Assembly (NCBI GenBank): GCA_903861445.1
Contig: CAIOUK010000038.1
Location: forward strand, 1 to 8,604
Direction of reading: 5' to 3'
DNA: 8,604 bases
Origin: an uncultured Verrucomicrobia subdivision 3 bacterium
GTDB lineage: Bacteria; Verrucomicrobiota; Verrucomicrobiia; Limisphaerales; UBA11358
Shown here: positions 1-7,104 of the stretch, piece by piece
How positions within the stretch are numbered: the stretch's first letter is position 1
How the letters are laid out: every line of letters starts with the position of its first letter
Translations under genes and position numbers: made by a program
The notes under the pieces: model-generated
The model's input: the letters and a program-made list of their open reading frames with translations, nothing else
Told to the model about the DNA's origin: nothing
The model's database searches: none

Positions 1-1700
1 GCCTGCCGGTATTTGCCGACCACCACGCCAGGCCGTGACGGATCGAGACATTCGCGCACGGCGCGGCCTTCCAAAATTTCTTCACCACCAATGACCAGCG
101 GAATCTGGGTGGCGCGGTCGCCGCAAAGTGGCTGCCATTTGGCGATGATCTGCTGCGCCCATTCGCCGTTTTGCGGCAACGCAAAATCGGTGTCCGGCTC
201 GTTCGCCAGATTTTGCCAGCCGCGCGCAACGGCATTGATCTTCGCCGGCGGCTGCAACCGGTTTTGCGTGCGGCGCGGTGCCGTGGGAGTTGTGGCGATG
301 GCGGCGAACGAATCCAAAAAGCCTTGCTCAAGCCGGCGCCATTCCGGCGTGTCCACCGCGAGCTTGAAGGCGTGGCGCAGAAAATTTTCCGGCCCGGTGT
401 TTTCGTCCAGCCGGCGGATGAGATAGCCAATGGCATTGAGGAAATGCTCTTTTTTGCAGGTCGGGGCGTAGAGCAGCACGTTGCGGGACAACTCAAATAA
501 CGCGCGCCGCTGATGGTTGGCCATGCCTTCCAGCATTTCAAACTGCACCCGGTCAAAAGCACCGCGTTCGTGGGTGAGCACGAGCGCATAGGCCAAATCA
601 AACAGATTGTGCGAGGCGAGACCGACATCCATTGCCGCCAGATTTTCCGGCCGCAAAAGTTCCTGCACCATGCGCTTGAAATTCGCGTCGGTCTCGATTT
701 TTTTCTGATACGGCGCCTGCGGCCAGCCATGCACCGACGCCTCGGCGCGTTCGCTTTCCATGTTCGCGCCTTTGACCAGGCGGATGGTCGTGCGCCCGCC
801 GCCAGCAGCGACACGTTTTCTCGCCCATTCCTGAATTTGCAGCATCGTTTCGTAGGAGTCAGGAATGTAAGCCTGTAGCGCAATCCCGGCGCTGATGTGC
901 GTCAGCCCCGGACGATCCAGCGTGCGCATGAACGCTTCGGCTGTGAGTTCCTTGTCGCGATATTCCTCCATGTCCAGATATACGAACTTGGGAACCACCT
1001 TGCTGTCGGATCGCTTGAACTGCGCGCGGTCGGCCGTGCGGAACAAGCGTTCCAGCCGGTCGCACAGCACCGCAACAGTGTGTTCCCGCGCCAGCGGCGA
1101 AATCTGCGAATAGACCGTGGAAATCTTGATAGAGACCACTTCCGTTTCCGGCCATTGTAACCCTTGCAAATACTGCTGTAACCGCCGCTCCGCTTCTTCC
1201 TCGCTCAAGATGGCCTCGCCGAGAAAATTCACATTCATCCGCACGCCTTCCTGAGTGCGTTCGGCTAGATGTTTTACCAGTAACTCTTTTTCGCCGGGTA
1301 GAATCACGTTGGCGGTTTCCTTTTGCATGTGTTCCTTGACCAACGGCAAAGCGACGCCCGGCAGATAATTACCGAACGATTGAAAGCCTTTCATCAAGGT
1401 GCGATCCACCGGTCCAAAAAAACGCGGCACGCCCTGCACATCGAGAATGTGCGTGAGATGCTCAACGGCGCGGTGCGGGTCATTCGTGCGAAACGCCTGA
1501 TCGGTGATCTGGGCGAGCGTGGCTTTGTCGGCCGGCGTCTGAAGCATGCGATCCAGTTCGGCCTGCTGCCGCTTCTCCGGAGCTGTCTGGAGTTCGGTAG
1601 CGCGTATTTGCAATCGCCGCGCCAAAAACAAGGCTTTTTGCAGGATTACAGGATGTTGCGAGTTGCGTTCAGGCGTAAAACTCGCCAGCCATTTTTCCAT
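1..1700 (-). CDS. putA: Bifunctional proline dehydrogenase / P5C dehydrogenase (PutA), C-terminus beyond window
   Basis: Oxidises proline to pyrroline-5-carboxylate with FAD (N-terminal half), then to glutamate with NAD (C-terminal half). The minus-strand frame stays open from ATG 1700-1698 to the window edge, giving 566 codons. The PRODH barrel is recognisable from VSIKISTVYSQI (residues 189-200, with K192 matching the conserved barrel lysine), RLVKGANMESE (307-317) and YLIRRLDENTGPENF (426-440), whose paired arginines R429/R430 bind the proline carboxylate. Residues from about 500 onward enter the aldehyde dehydrogenase half, which is cut off. The protein starts directly with a helical region and has no ribbon-helix-helix domain, so it should be an enzyme only and not an autoregulator like E. 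coli PutA. A short AGG lies 5 nt before the ATG. The gene faces away from the tRNA-Cys array and looks like ordinary chromosomal backbone. Confidence 0.95.
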   Translation of the reverse strand, partial: MEKWLASFTPERNSQHPVILQKALFLARRLQIRATELQTAPEKRQQAELDRMLQTPADKATLAQITDQAFRTNDPHRAVEHLTHILDVQGVPRFFGPVDRTLMKGFQSFGNYLPGVALPLVKEHMQKETANVILPGEKELLVKHLAERTQEGVRMNVNFLGEAILSEEEAERRLQQYLQGLQWPETEVVSIKISTVYSQISPLAREHTVAVLCDRLERLFRTADRAQFKRSDSKVVPKFVYLDMEEYRDKELTAEAFMRTLDRPGLTHISAGIALQAYIPDSYETMLQIQEWARKRVAAGGGRTTIRLVKGANMESERAEASVHGWPQAPYQKKIETDANFKRMVQELLRPENLAAMDVGLASHNLFDLAYALVLTHERGAFDRVQFEMLEGMANHQRRALFELSRNVLLYAPTCKKEHFLNAIGYLIRRLDENTGPENFLRHAFKLAVDTPEWRRLEQGFLDSFAAIATTPTAPRRTQNRLQPPAKINAVARGWQNLANEPDTDFALPQNGEWAQQIIAKWQPLCGDRATQIPLVIGGEEILEGRAVRECLDPSRPGVVVGKYRQ

Positions 1701-1756
1701 GCTGCCTGAATTTATCGGTATAATTTCCAACATCATTCAGTGGTGATTTAAGTTAG

Positions 1757-1771
1757 AATTATTAAATAATT
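1757..1771. promoter_or_regulatory. AT-rich perfect inverted repeat upstream of putA
   Basis: AATTATT, one A, then AATAATT form a perfect 7-bp palindrome about 57 bp upstream of the putA start, in the 149-bp gap between putA and the DUF1080 gene. It could be an operator or just AT-rich intergenic DNA. No clear -35/-10 pair was recognised nearby. The position fits control of putA, but that is inference. Confidence 0.3.
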
Positions 1772-1849
1772 AGAACCTTAAATCGCGGAGATTCCTATAC
1801 TCGTGATGTATTTGCCAATTGCCATCCTGCCAAGTGGGACTCACCGGCA

Positions 1850-2539
1850 TCACTCGATAGGCTTGATCTTGAGGTTTCGAAAATGCGCGGGTATGCCGCC
1901 ATGCGCTCCCTGCAATCCAATCCGTCCCTTGGTCGCCATCTCAGACAAGGGGCGCGGCAGCCAGCTCGGAATGTCGCTGCCATCGGGATTCTTTTTTCCG
2001 GATTTCCAGTCCTGCATATTAAGGTCGGTCACCGTCTCGCCGTTGAGCAGCACGGTGATGGCTTGCCCGTGACAGCGAATGGTCATGCGATTCCACTCGC
2101 CGGCGGGTTTCACGACGGATTTTAGCGGCACCGAATGACCGAAGACGCCGCCACATTTCCAGTTGGCAGCGGCCTTTACCCATTTCGGTGAAGCGTCGTC
2201 CAGCAACTGGATTTCCACGGTATTCGGCACCCAATTCTTCATGTCGGTGTTGTAAACGAACACGCCGCTGTTGGCACCGGGTTCGAGGTTGAATTCTAAA
2301 TCTAGAACGAAGTTTTCATATTCCAACTTGGTCCAAATGGCCTGATCTTTCTTGATAGATGAGAGCACTCCGCCTTGCCAGACCCAGAAGCCGACCGGGT
2401 AAATGGCATCGGATAAATCCGCCGCAAACAGATTCGCCCACGCCTTGGAATCGGGATGAGTTTTCAGCGGGGCATCCGCCCACGCCACCGTCCAACTACT
2501 GATTAAGCCGATGACAGCTGCGGCAAATATTTTCTTCAT
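1850..2539 (-). CDS. Secreted DUF1080 (3-keto-disaccharide hydrolase-like) protein
   Basis: A 229-aa protein of the DUF1080 / 3-keto-disaccharide hydrolase family (PF06439), a laminin-G/concanavalin-like beta-sandwich abundant in Planctomycetota and Verrucomicrobiota and linked to carbohydrate breakdown. I chose the ATG at 2539 rather than the upstream in-frame ATG at 2614, because it gives a signal peptide: MKKIF, then the hydrophobic stretch AAAVIGLISSWTVAWA, with likely cleavage after AWA. Family features follow in order: LEFNLEPGANSGVFVYN, then EIQLLDD, GEWNRMTIRCHG, VLLNGETVTD and finally GRIGLQGAHGGIPAHFRNLKIKPIE (split here: GRIGLQ, then HFRNLKIKP at the end). Length is normal for a single-domain member. 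No strong Shine-Dalgarno is seen before the chosen ATG. It is codirectional with putA across a 149-bp gap and lies next to the oldest visible recombinase relic, so it could be backbone or cargo of a decayed element. Its substrate is unknown. Confidence 0.88.
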   Translation of the reverse strand: MKKIFAAAVIGLISSWTVAWADAPLKTHPDSKAWANLFAADLSDAIYPVGFWVWQGGVLSSIKKDQAIWTKLEYENFVLDLEFNLEPGANSGVFVYNTDMKNWVPNTVEIQLLDDASPKWVKAAANWKCGGVFGHSVPLKSVVKPAGEWNRMTIRCHGQAITVLLNGETVTDLNMQDWKSGKKNPDGSDIPSWLPRPLSEMATKGRIGLQGAHGGIPAHFRNLKIKPIE

Positions 2540-2674
2540 AGCGGTTCGTTTTATGTTTATCTGACATTCTCCATGTGGTTTCTGCTTCAGGACTTGTGAA
2601 AAAACCATTACCACGACACCACCTGACGGGCGAATTATTTCTATATTAACAACTGCCCCTTTTTAGTGGTAGAT

Positions 2675-2854
2675 TTACAGCCAGCTGGTTGGCTGGCGTT
2701 CCGCTTCGTTCATGGCATTTAGCGTTTGTTCGGCCTCAGATTTTATCTTGGTCTTGAGGCAGACGGAATTGCCCGTGGCGTTGTCAAAGGCATACTAAAT
2801 GCCCCACGCACGTTTGAACTTGCGATATCGTTGTGTTATATCCTGTGCTTTCAT
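2675..2854 (-). pseudogene. Relic of a tyrosine-recombinase N-terminus (element E1)
   Basis: Sixty codons from ATG 2854-2852 to TAA 2677-2675 align with the intact recombinase fragment at 7726-8226. RYRKF matches RYRLF, YAFDNATG matches YYAFDDTT, LKTKIKSEAE matches LKTKDKAEAN, and AMNEAERQP matches AMNEAGKQP. An in-frame TAG sits at codon 20, exactly where the intact copy has a tyrosine. After RQP the frame is lost: the next frame reads QLAVNLPLK, similar to QPAMNLSLA, which suggests a small insertion of about 8 bp. No homology is seen beyond about 2650. It is non-functional. Its start lies 163 bp from the att copy at 3017, close to the 165 bp seen for the intact gene and its att copy. Confidence 0.8.
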
Positions 2855-2948
2855 TTTGTAAGGATATGAGGACTGAACTGCGCTGGCATCCGGGCAGTGG
2901 GCGCGTGTGCGCTGTGTTCGTGCCGGATAGTGAACGAGAGCTAAAACC

Positions 2949-2968
2949 GTTGAAAATTTCGTTGAGGG
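2949..2968 (+). repeat. Degenerate 8-4-8 direct repeat, right end of E1
   Basis: GTTGAAAA and GTTGAGGG are separated by TTTC, giving a 12-bp period. The first unit starts 68 bp before the att copy at 3017, the same spacing as the right-end pairs of E2 (68) and E3 (67). Only the GTTGA half of each unit is identical, as expected for the oldest copy. Proposed as an integrase arm-type binding site. Confidence 0.5.
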
Positions 2969-3016
2969 TTTCAATCCATGACTCCAATAAAACTCTGTAT
3001 TTACAGGCATTTTAAT

Positions 3017-3035
3017 TGGAGGCGAGGGTCGGAAT
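3017..3035 (-). repeat. att copy: tRNA-Cys 3' end, boundary of E1/E2
   Basis: TGGAGGCGAGGGTCGGAAT is identical to the 3' end of tRNA-Cys at 8391-8409, covering CCA, the discriminator, the acceptor 3' strand, the T-stem 3' strand and the last T-loop bases. It has no tRNA body beside it, so it is a displaced tRNA end of the kind left when elements integrate at a tRNA gene. Identity stops at 3036. Confidence 0.9.
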
Positions 3036-3453
3036 TGCTCTCAAAACACCTGTTTACCAGATGAGAATCGCATGGTTAAACAAGGAATCAAGCGGAATCC
3101 TGTCTAATCTGACTTAATCCGCTTTAACCATTTTGGTGCACATATTGGTGCACATATTTTATTTTTTTACAGTGATAATTTTGTGGTCGCGCTCCGTCAA
3201 CCGGATGGGCGCAACCGTGGTAACGCGTTTGAATCGGGGAAGACGGGACATCCCGCTAGCATGAATGAAGCATCAACAGATCAAGTGACGTGTGATTTTA
3301 CGGCATATGGCAAACAGCCTTGGATATGATTACTGGTGGGGTTATTATCTTTGTTGCATTTACCGTTATGCAGTCCGTAAGAAAACGGTAATCGCATGAC
3401 GCCGCCTAAAAAGATTAGATGAGAAGGCAGACCACTGACGCCATGGTGCGTTG
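3036..3453. other. Non-coding left end of E2
   Basis: No credible gene is seen. The stretch holds GAATC-AAGCG-GAATC at 3085-3099 and the GGTGCACA pair at 3135-3154. From about 3180 there is unassigned sequence leading to the broken 5' side of the IS110 transposase. An in-frame TGA at 3420 precedes the recognisable transposase sequence. Confidence 0.6.
3135..3154 (+). repeat. 8-4-8 direct repeat, left end of E2
   Basis: Two exact copies of GGTGCACA are separated by TATT, a 12-bp period, and flanked by TTTT and TATT. The first unit starts 118 bp after the start of the att copy at 3017; the equivalent pair in E3 starts 119 bp after its att. The proposed role is an arm-type site for the element's recombinase. 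Confidence 0.75.
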
Positions 3454-4301
3454 GCGCTAAAGTCTGCCTATCAAACCCGCGCAAGCTCCACGCCATCTCC
3501 CGCAACGAACGCAAGTGCGACCGGCGCGATGCTCAGATGCTCGCCCGGCTGGCTCGCGTGGATGCCGCGTTGCTCCATCCCATCCAACATGGTTCTGCTC
3601 AAGCGCAGCACGATCTGTTGGGATTGAAATTGCGCGACGCCCTCGTCCGCACCCGCGTGAGCCTCATCAACGCCGTCCGGTTTACGCTCAAGAGTCTCGG
3701 CCATTCCGTCCGCAATCCCTCCAGTGAATCGTTTCACAAAAACGTGCTGGCCGACATTCCCGCCGACTGCCTGCCGGTGGTGCAACCGCTGCTCACGGTG
3801 TTAACGCACGTCACCGAGCAGATCAAGGCGATGGAACGTGACCTCGTGCAACGCAGCAAAAAGGATTATCCCGTCACCCAACGCCTCCAACAGATTGCCG
3901 GGGTTGGCCCGCTCACCGCTCTCTGTTTCGTGTTGAAGATTGGCGACCCGGGACGCTTCAGCCGTGGCCGTGATGTGGGGGCGTATCTCGGTCTGTGTCC
4001 CCGCCGGGATCAAAGCGGTGGCACGGACAAGCAACTGCGCATCAGTAAATGTGGCGATGGCCTATTAAGACGATTACTCGTCAGTGCCGCGCATTATGTG
4101 CTCGGTCCCTTCGGCCCGGCTTGTGCGTTGCGCGAACACGGCCAACGCTTAACCGGCACAGGCAGTTCACGCGAAAAGAAACGGGCGGTTGTGGCCGTTG
4201 CCCGTAAAATTGCCGTGCTGCTGCTTTCCCTCTGGAAACACGGCACGAACTACGAACCGCGCGTCACCGCCAGCCCGACCTTGGTGCTGACACCGGCCTG
4301 A
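3454..4301 (+). pseudogene. 5'-truncated IS110-family transposase
   Basis: IS110 recombinases combine a RuvC-like DEDD domain with a C-terminal serine domain and are guided by a structured non-coding (bridge) RNA. Recognisable homology starts near GAKVCLSNPRKL (from about 3454) and continues through KCDRRDAQMLARLARVD, so the last two acidic residues of the DEDD motif (in CDRRDAQ) are present. The first D and the E, with roughly the first 80 residues, are missing. The C-terminal Transposase_20 domain is complete: IAGVGPLTALCFVLKIGDPG, GAYLGLCPRRDQSGGTDKQ and RISKCGD. Within it, the serine at 4014-4016 (QSGG) fits the catalytic serine. The first ATG in frame is 3537-3539, already inside the domain, and an upstream in-frame TGA lies at 3420. 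It cannot be an active transposase as it stands and lies inside E2. Confidence 0.85.
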
Positions 4302-4751
4302 ACCAAAACCACTTTTAGAAAAATAATTTGAATGGAAGCTGATCTTGGAGCGATGACGGTCTGGCGACAGAGCCGCCGTGAGGCGAGCCCGATAACAAGA
4401 TGGTCGCGCTCCTCCCTTTCCAAGGACATCGGATCAAACCATGAACCGCGGGCAACCGTGATTTCGGATGGAAGTGCGATCCTTTCCTGCCTTGCTATCG
4501 GCGCTCATTCAGCTTAAAAAAAACCATGTGAACAGAAATTCAACCTTGACTGCCTTCTCATGGAAGTCGCCGGAGCTAACCGCCGTTGGCGCCTTTAGTT
4601 CCGCTATCGCGGTTCACGTCGCGAGTCTCTGGGCGATATATAATAATATAAAACAACATAATACATAATTAGACTGTAAATAAAAAATATTATTATAAAT
4701 ATGCGCAAAACTATCTTGTTGCCTAGACCTTTTAGGAGATAGGTTTAACGC
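4302..4751. other. Non-coding stretch between IS110 remnant and repeat protein
   Basis: No supported gene. The first part (to about 4500) probably contains the right end of the IS110 element. TGGTCGCGCTCC (4401-4412) also occurs at 3184-3195 on the other side of the transposase, which is only weakly suggestive of element flanks. The stretch 4637-4710 is strongly AT-rich and is the likely promoter region for the gene at 4752. A partly self-complementary segment at 4711-4742 includes the ribosome binding site. Confidence 0.5.
4734..4738 (+). promoter_or_regulatory. Ribosome binding site in a possible hairpin
   Basis: AGGAG lies 13 nt before the ATG at 4752, slightly far. CTATCT (4711-4716) can pair with AGATAG (4737-4742), and CCTA (4722-4725) with TAGG (4733-4736), which would bury the site. 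This supports the ATG at 4752 as a usable start and hints at structure-dependent translation. The hairpin is read by eye only. Confidence 0.4.
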
Positions 4752-6434
4752 ATGACGCCGTTCACTATCATTTGCCCCGGCGGACAAGTCGCCAATCATT
4801 TACGCAGTCACATCAGGCAAGGACGCTGGAATAAAACCCTGACCCTTGGCGGCACCATCACGGCGAACTCCAACGCCACGATTGCCTCGACCATTGCCGG
4901 CACCACGGGACTTATCAAGAATGGCACCGGCACGCTGACCTTTAACACCGGTAATAACACCTATAGCGGCGGCATAGTAATTAATGCGGGCATGGTAGCG
5001 ATGGGAGCTAACAATGGGGCGGCTACCAACGTGTTCGGCAAGGGCACCATTACTTTTGGTGGATCCAGCTCATTGCAGCCAACCTATAATTCAGGCGGCA
5101 CCGTGCTCACCAATGCAGTTCAAGTAAATTCCGGGGTCACCATGACGATTTCCCATCCTTCGTCTTATTATTATGTAAAATCTTCCGGCCCGCTCAGTGG
5201 TGATGGCACCTACGCGTTATCGGGGGCGTCGGCGCAAACTTCATTCGATACTTGGTCGAGTCCGAGCAACACCTTCACCGGCGCGCTTTACGATCCGGCG
5301 GGAATAAATATTTGTGGCGGATTTATCGTGAACAGTTTGCCGGACAGCACGAATAAAATCAGCCTGGGTGATATTTCTGGATATGCGGGAGCCTTTCAAT
5401 TGGGCAGCGGCACGGCCACGCCGCTGGTTTTCAACCAACGCCAGATTGAGATGCTGGGCACGGTGGTCGGGGCGCAGATTGTTAACAATAACACCACTGC
5501 TTCCATCACGATCAATACACCACTTTTGGTTACGGGAGTGGGTGCCAAGACGCTGACGCTCTCGGCGGTGGCGGGTCCCACGAACGTGTGGGGTGGTAAT
5601 ATCGCCAACGGCAATCTTGGTGGCACCAACTCGGGGACAATCAGCGTTACCAAATCCGGCACCGGCATCTGGGTGCTTTCCGGCACCAATACCTATTCCG
5701 GCGCGACGACGGTTAGTGCAGGGACTTTGCTGGTTAACAACACCGCTGGCACAGGCACGGGCACGAATGCAGTCACTGTCAGTAGCGGTGCAACTTTGGG
5801 AGGCACTGGCACCCTCGGCGGAGCAGCCACCTTTAAAGCCGGAGCCAAGGCTTTGTTCACCGTTACTCCGACTGGCACGGGAGATAATAATAGCACCTTG
5901 CTGACCATCACCGGCGTAATGACCTTCACTAATACATCGGTGCATCTCACCTTGCCGGCCAATTTGGGCGCTGGCACTTACACGCTGGCTGCCTCAAGCG
6001 CCACGGCGGTGACCAATGGTCTCTTCAGCATCGTGGTGGACAGCGGTTCATTTGCGACCGGGTTGACGGCGACCAATATTGCCTTGGATGCAACCGGTCA
6101 AAAGCTGGTCTTAAATTTGACGGGCGCTACCGGGCATGCGGTGCAGTTAATTAGCACGGGCGGTCTATCCTTGAAGATGGCTGCCGGATCAACCTCGTCT
6201 GGAAAATATTCCAGCAAAAGCGCTGGCCAAAATATGAGTGGGACGGCGCTGACGCTGACGGCGACGCACGGGACGCCGGGCGGTAAATGGACTTTGCTTC
6301 ATAGCACAAATTTAGCAATACCGTTGAGCCAATGGGAGACCAACTGCACGGGCATCTATGATAACAACGGCAATCTGTCCACTGACATTCTGAATACGAC
6401 CACCAACCAAATCGGTTTCTTCATCCTAAAATAA
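4752..6434 (+). CDS. Autotransporter-associated beta-strand repeat protein, no signal peptide
   Basis: A 560-aa, Gly/Thr/Asn-rich protein of the kind Verrucomicrobiota export in large numbers. Two autotransporter-associated beta-strand repeats (PATR, PF12951) are clear: NGTGTLTFNTGNNTYSGG with a following IVINAG (57-80), and SGTGIWVLSGTNTYSGAT with VSAGTLLVNN (302-330). The region between should form a beta-helix. The C-terminal 50 residues, from GGKWTLLHSTNLAIPLSQW, match the domain that commonly ends such proteins in this phylum. Odd: there is no signal peptide. Residues 1-27 (MTPFTIICPGG... to GRWN) look unrelated to the repeat fold, which begins abruptly at KTLTLGG (28-34), so the gene has probably lost its true 5' end and been fused to foreign sequence. 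It is the only long intact cargo gene of E2 and is convergent with the recombinase relic. No outer-membrane barrel is present. Function is unknown; surface adhesion or matrix is possible. Confidence 0.82.
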   Translation: MTPFTIICPGGQVANHLRSHIRQGRWNKTLTLGGTITANSNATIASTIAGTTGLIKNGTGTLTFNTGNNTYSGGIVINAGMVAMGANNGAATNVFGKGTITFGGSSSLQPTYNSGGTVLTNAVQVNSGVTMTISHPSSYYYVKSSGPLSGDGTYALSGASAQTSFDTWSSPSNTFTGALYDPAGINICGGFIVNSLPDSTNKISLGDISGYAGAFQLGSGTATPLVFNQRQIEMLGTVVGAQIVNNNTTASITINTPLLVTGVGAKTLTLSAVAGPTNVWGGNIANGNLGGTNSGTISVTKSGTGIWVLSGTNTYSGATTVSAGTLLVNNTAGTGTGTNAVTVSSGATLGGTGTLGGAATFKAGAKALFTVTPTGTGDNNSTLLTITGVMTFTNTSVHLTLPANLGAGTYTLAASSATAVTNGLFSIVVDSGSFATGLTATNIALDATGQKLVLNLTGATGHAVQLISTGGLSLKMAAGSTSSGKYSSKSAGQNMSGTALTLTATHGTPGGKWTLLHSTNLAIPLSQWETNCTGIYDNNGNLSTDILNTTTNQIGFFILK

Positions 6435-6469
6435 GGCGATCCAGAGTAAACTGATGGTGGACTGAAAGC

Positions 6470-6515
6470 AGACTTGCCAACCTTGGAGTGCTGTCTCGAT
6501 CCGTCAAGCAAGTCT
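6470..6515. repeat. Inverted repeat between convergent genes
   Basis: AGACTTGC (6470-6477) and GCAAGTCT (6508-6515) are exact inverted copies with a 30-nt loop containing CCAACCTTGG. It lies between the stop of the repeat protein (6434) and the end of the recombinase relic (6531). It could end transcription or be a dispersed palindromic repeat; no T-run follows closely, so a classical terminator is doubtful. Confidence 0.35.
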
Positions 6516-6530
6516 TTGGAGGTTTTCACT

Positions 6531-6927
6531 CTAAACGTGCAGTTTGCTTTCGGTGATGGCGGTGGCCATCTCAATGATGATACGGTGGAGCAGGGGAGTG
6601 AATGTTTTATCTCTGGCCAGCAGTCCGCCAGCGATGCTGATTGGCCCCTTGCTTGGTGCTAGTGAGGCTTTCCAGCGCTTGTTGCCATGTGCGAGTGGCA
6701 ATGCCATTGTCGGTGCCGGCCAGATACGCCTTGGCGATTTGGAGATTCAGGATGGGCTGGCGCTCGGCTTGGTTTCGCGCTTCGATGATTTGCTGCGCTT
6801 CGTCGGGGTCGGTGGTTTGGAGGCTGGTGCGTTTGGCGGTGGTCTTGTCCACGCAGTAGAAAATTCCGCCACGGTGTCCGCGGCAGGTTAAACGGTAACG
6901 GTTGCTCATAGTATTCATAGCAACCAC
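6531..6927 (-). pseudogene. Frameshifted tyrosine-recombinase N-terminal fragment (element E2)
   Basis: The first frame gives 106 codons from ATG 6927 (a second ATG at 6909 also gives a good start, MSNRYRLT). It aligns with the 7726-8226 protein along its length: YRL near the start, TSLQTTDPDEA matching TSLKTKDKAEA, RQPILNLQIAKAYL matching KQPAMNLSLARVYL, and ATRTWQ matching TTRTWQ. It hits a stop after WRTAGQR. With one extra base near 6610 ignored, the sequence continues as ARDKTFTPLLHRIIIEMA, matching AKDKAFTPLLSRVLIETQ, and stops at 6531. It therefore covers the arm-binding part and the start of the core-binding domain and has neither the rest of that domain nor a catalytic domain. It starts 157 bp from the att copy at 7084, keeping the array's spacing. 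It lies convergent to the repeat protein. Non-functional unless the shift is programmed, for which I see no slippery site. Confidence 0.82.
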
Positions 6928-6940
6928 AAGAATAATTGAG

Positions 6941-6950
6941 GCCGAATCCG
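6941..6950. repeat. Conserved right-end block, E2
   Basis: GCCGAATCCG starts exactly 75 bp before the 8-4-8 repeat at 7016. The matching block in E3, GCCGATTCCG at 8249-8258, is also exactly 75 bp before its repeat at 8324. Similarity continues for about 20 bp with small gaps (AGTTA, TAGYGG). Possibly an accessory binding site or part of a promoter. Confidence 0.5.
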
Positions 6951-7015
6951 CGAAGTTAGCGAGTAGTGGCAGAGTTAAGCCAAGTTATCGCTAGTTCTGA
7001 CGGAGTAGTAAATCA

Positions 7016-7035
7016 GGTGTCCGTTTTGGTGTCCG
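7016..7035 (+). repeat. 8-4-8 direct repeat, right end of E2
   Basis: Two exact copies of GGTGTCCG are separated by TTTT, a 12-bp period, starting 68 bp before the att copy at 7084. An inverted partial copy, GGACACC at 7040-7046, follows and can form a hairpin with the second unit. The proposed role is an arm-type site of the element's recombinase. Confidence 0.75.
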
Positions 7036-7083
7036 TTGTGGACACCCTAGCTCTTAATCCATTGCTGCACACGCAGTTAGGAC

Positions 7084-7104
7084 TGGAGGCGAGGGTCGGA
7101 ATCG
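7084..7104 (-). repeat. att copy: tRNA-Cys 3' end, boundary of E2/E3
   Basis: Twenty-one bases are identical to the tRNA-Cys 3' end at 8391-8411. Similarity also extends 10 bp further (CAGTTAGGAC at 7074-7083 against CAGTTAAGAC at 8381-8390), giving 30 of 31 identical. The longer, better match than at 3017 marks the junction next to the tRNA as the most recent one. Confidence 0.92.

Larger units (their letters stand above)
2640..3016. mobile_element. tRNA-proximal end of decayed element E1
   Basis: This stretch holds the recombinase relic, then about 95 bp without coding content, then a degenerate 12-bp-period repeat pair (2949-2968), then the att copy at 3017. The order and spacing match the right ends of E2 and E3. 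The opposite boundary of E1 is not visible: I found no further copy of the tRNA-Cys end to the left, so E1 either lost that end or extends further than the repeats reveal. Confidence 0.6.
3017..7083. mobile_element. Integrative element E2 (about 4.07 kb) at tRNA-Cys
   Basis: E2 is bounded by direct copies of the tRNA-Cys end at 3017 and 7084. Left end: att, a GAATC direct repeat (3085-3099), and a GGTGCACA pair (3135-3154). Right end: a recombinase relic (6531-6927), GCCGAATCCG (6941-6950), a GGTGTCCG pair (7016-7035), and the next att. Cargo: a truncated IS110 transposase and an autotransporter-repeat protein, both on the plus strand and opposite to the recombinase relic. The arm repeats at the two ends share only part of their sequence, so E2 may be a fusion of two elements. 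It has no intact recombinase of its own. Confidence 0.75.

Noticed and set aside
613..630. GAGGCGAG in putA as a further att copy bounding E1
   Set aside because: Only 8 bases match, it lies within conserved coding sequence, and the rest of the core is absent.
513..878. Plus-strand open frames of up to 137 codons across 13-1746
   Set aside because: They are shadows of putA, whose minus-strand frame carries all the conserved motifs.
2795..3010. A 71-codon minus-strand frame starting at 3010
   Set aside because: Only its last 19 codons resemble protein (the recombinase relic); the rest covers the att-proximal repeats.
3184..4412. 12-bp direct repeats TGGTCGCGCTCC (3184, 4401) and CGCATGACGCCG (3393, 4749) as target duplications of the IS110 element
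   Set aside because: About two 12-bp matches are expected by chance in a window of this size, and IS110 elements usually make no clear target duplication.
5241..5945. A 234-codon open frame on the minus strand within the repeat protein
   Set aside because: It is antisense to a protein with clear PATR repeats and C-terminal domain; its composition is that of reversed Gly/Thr-rich codons and shows no family motif.
6470..6515. Integron attC site
   Set aside because: No recognisable R', R'' core (GTTRRRY) was found, and no integron-type integrase motifs are present; the att copies are tRNA-derived instead.
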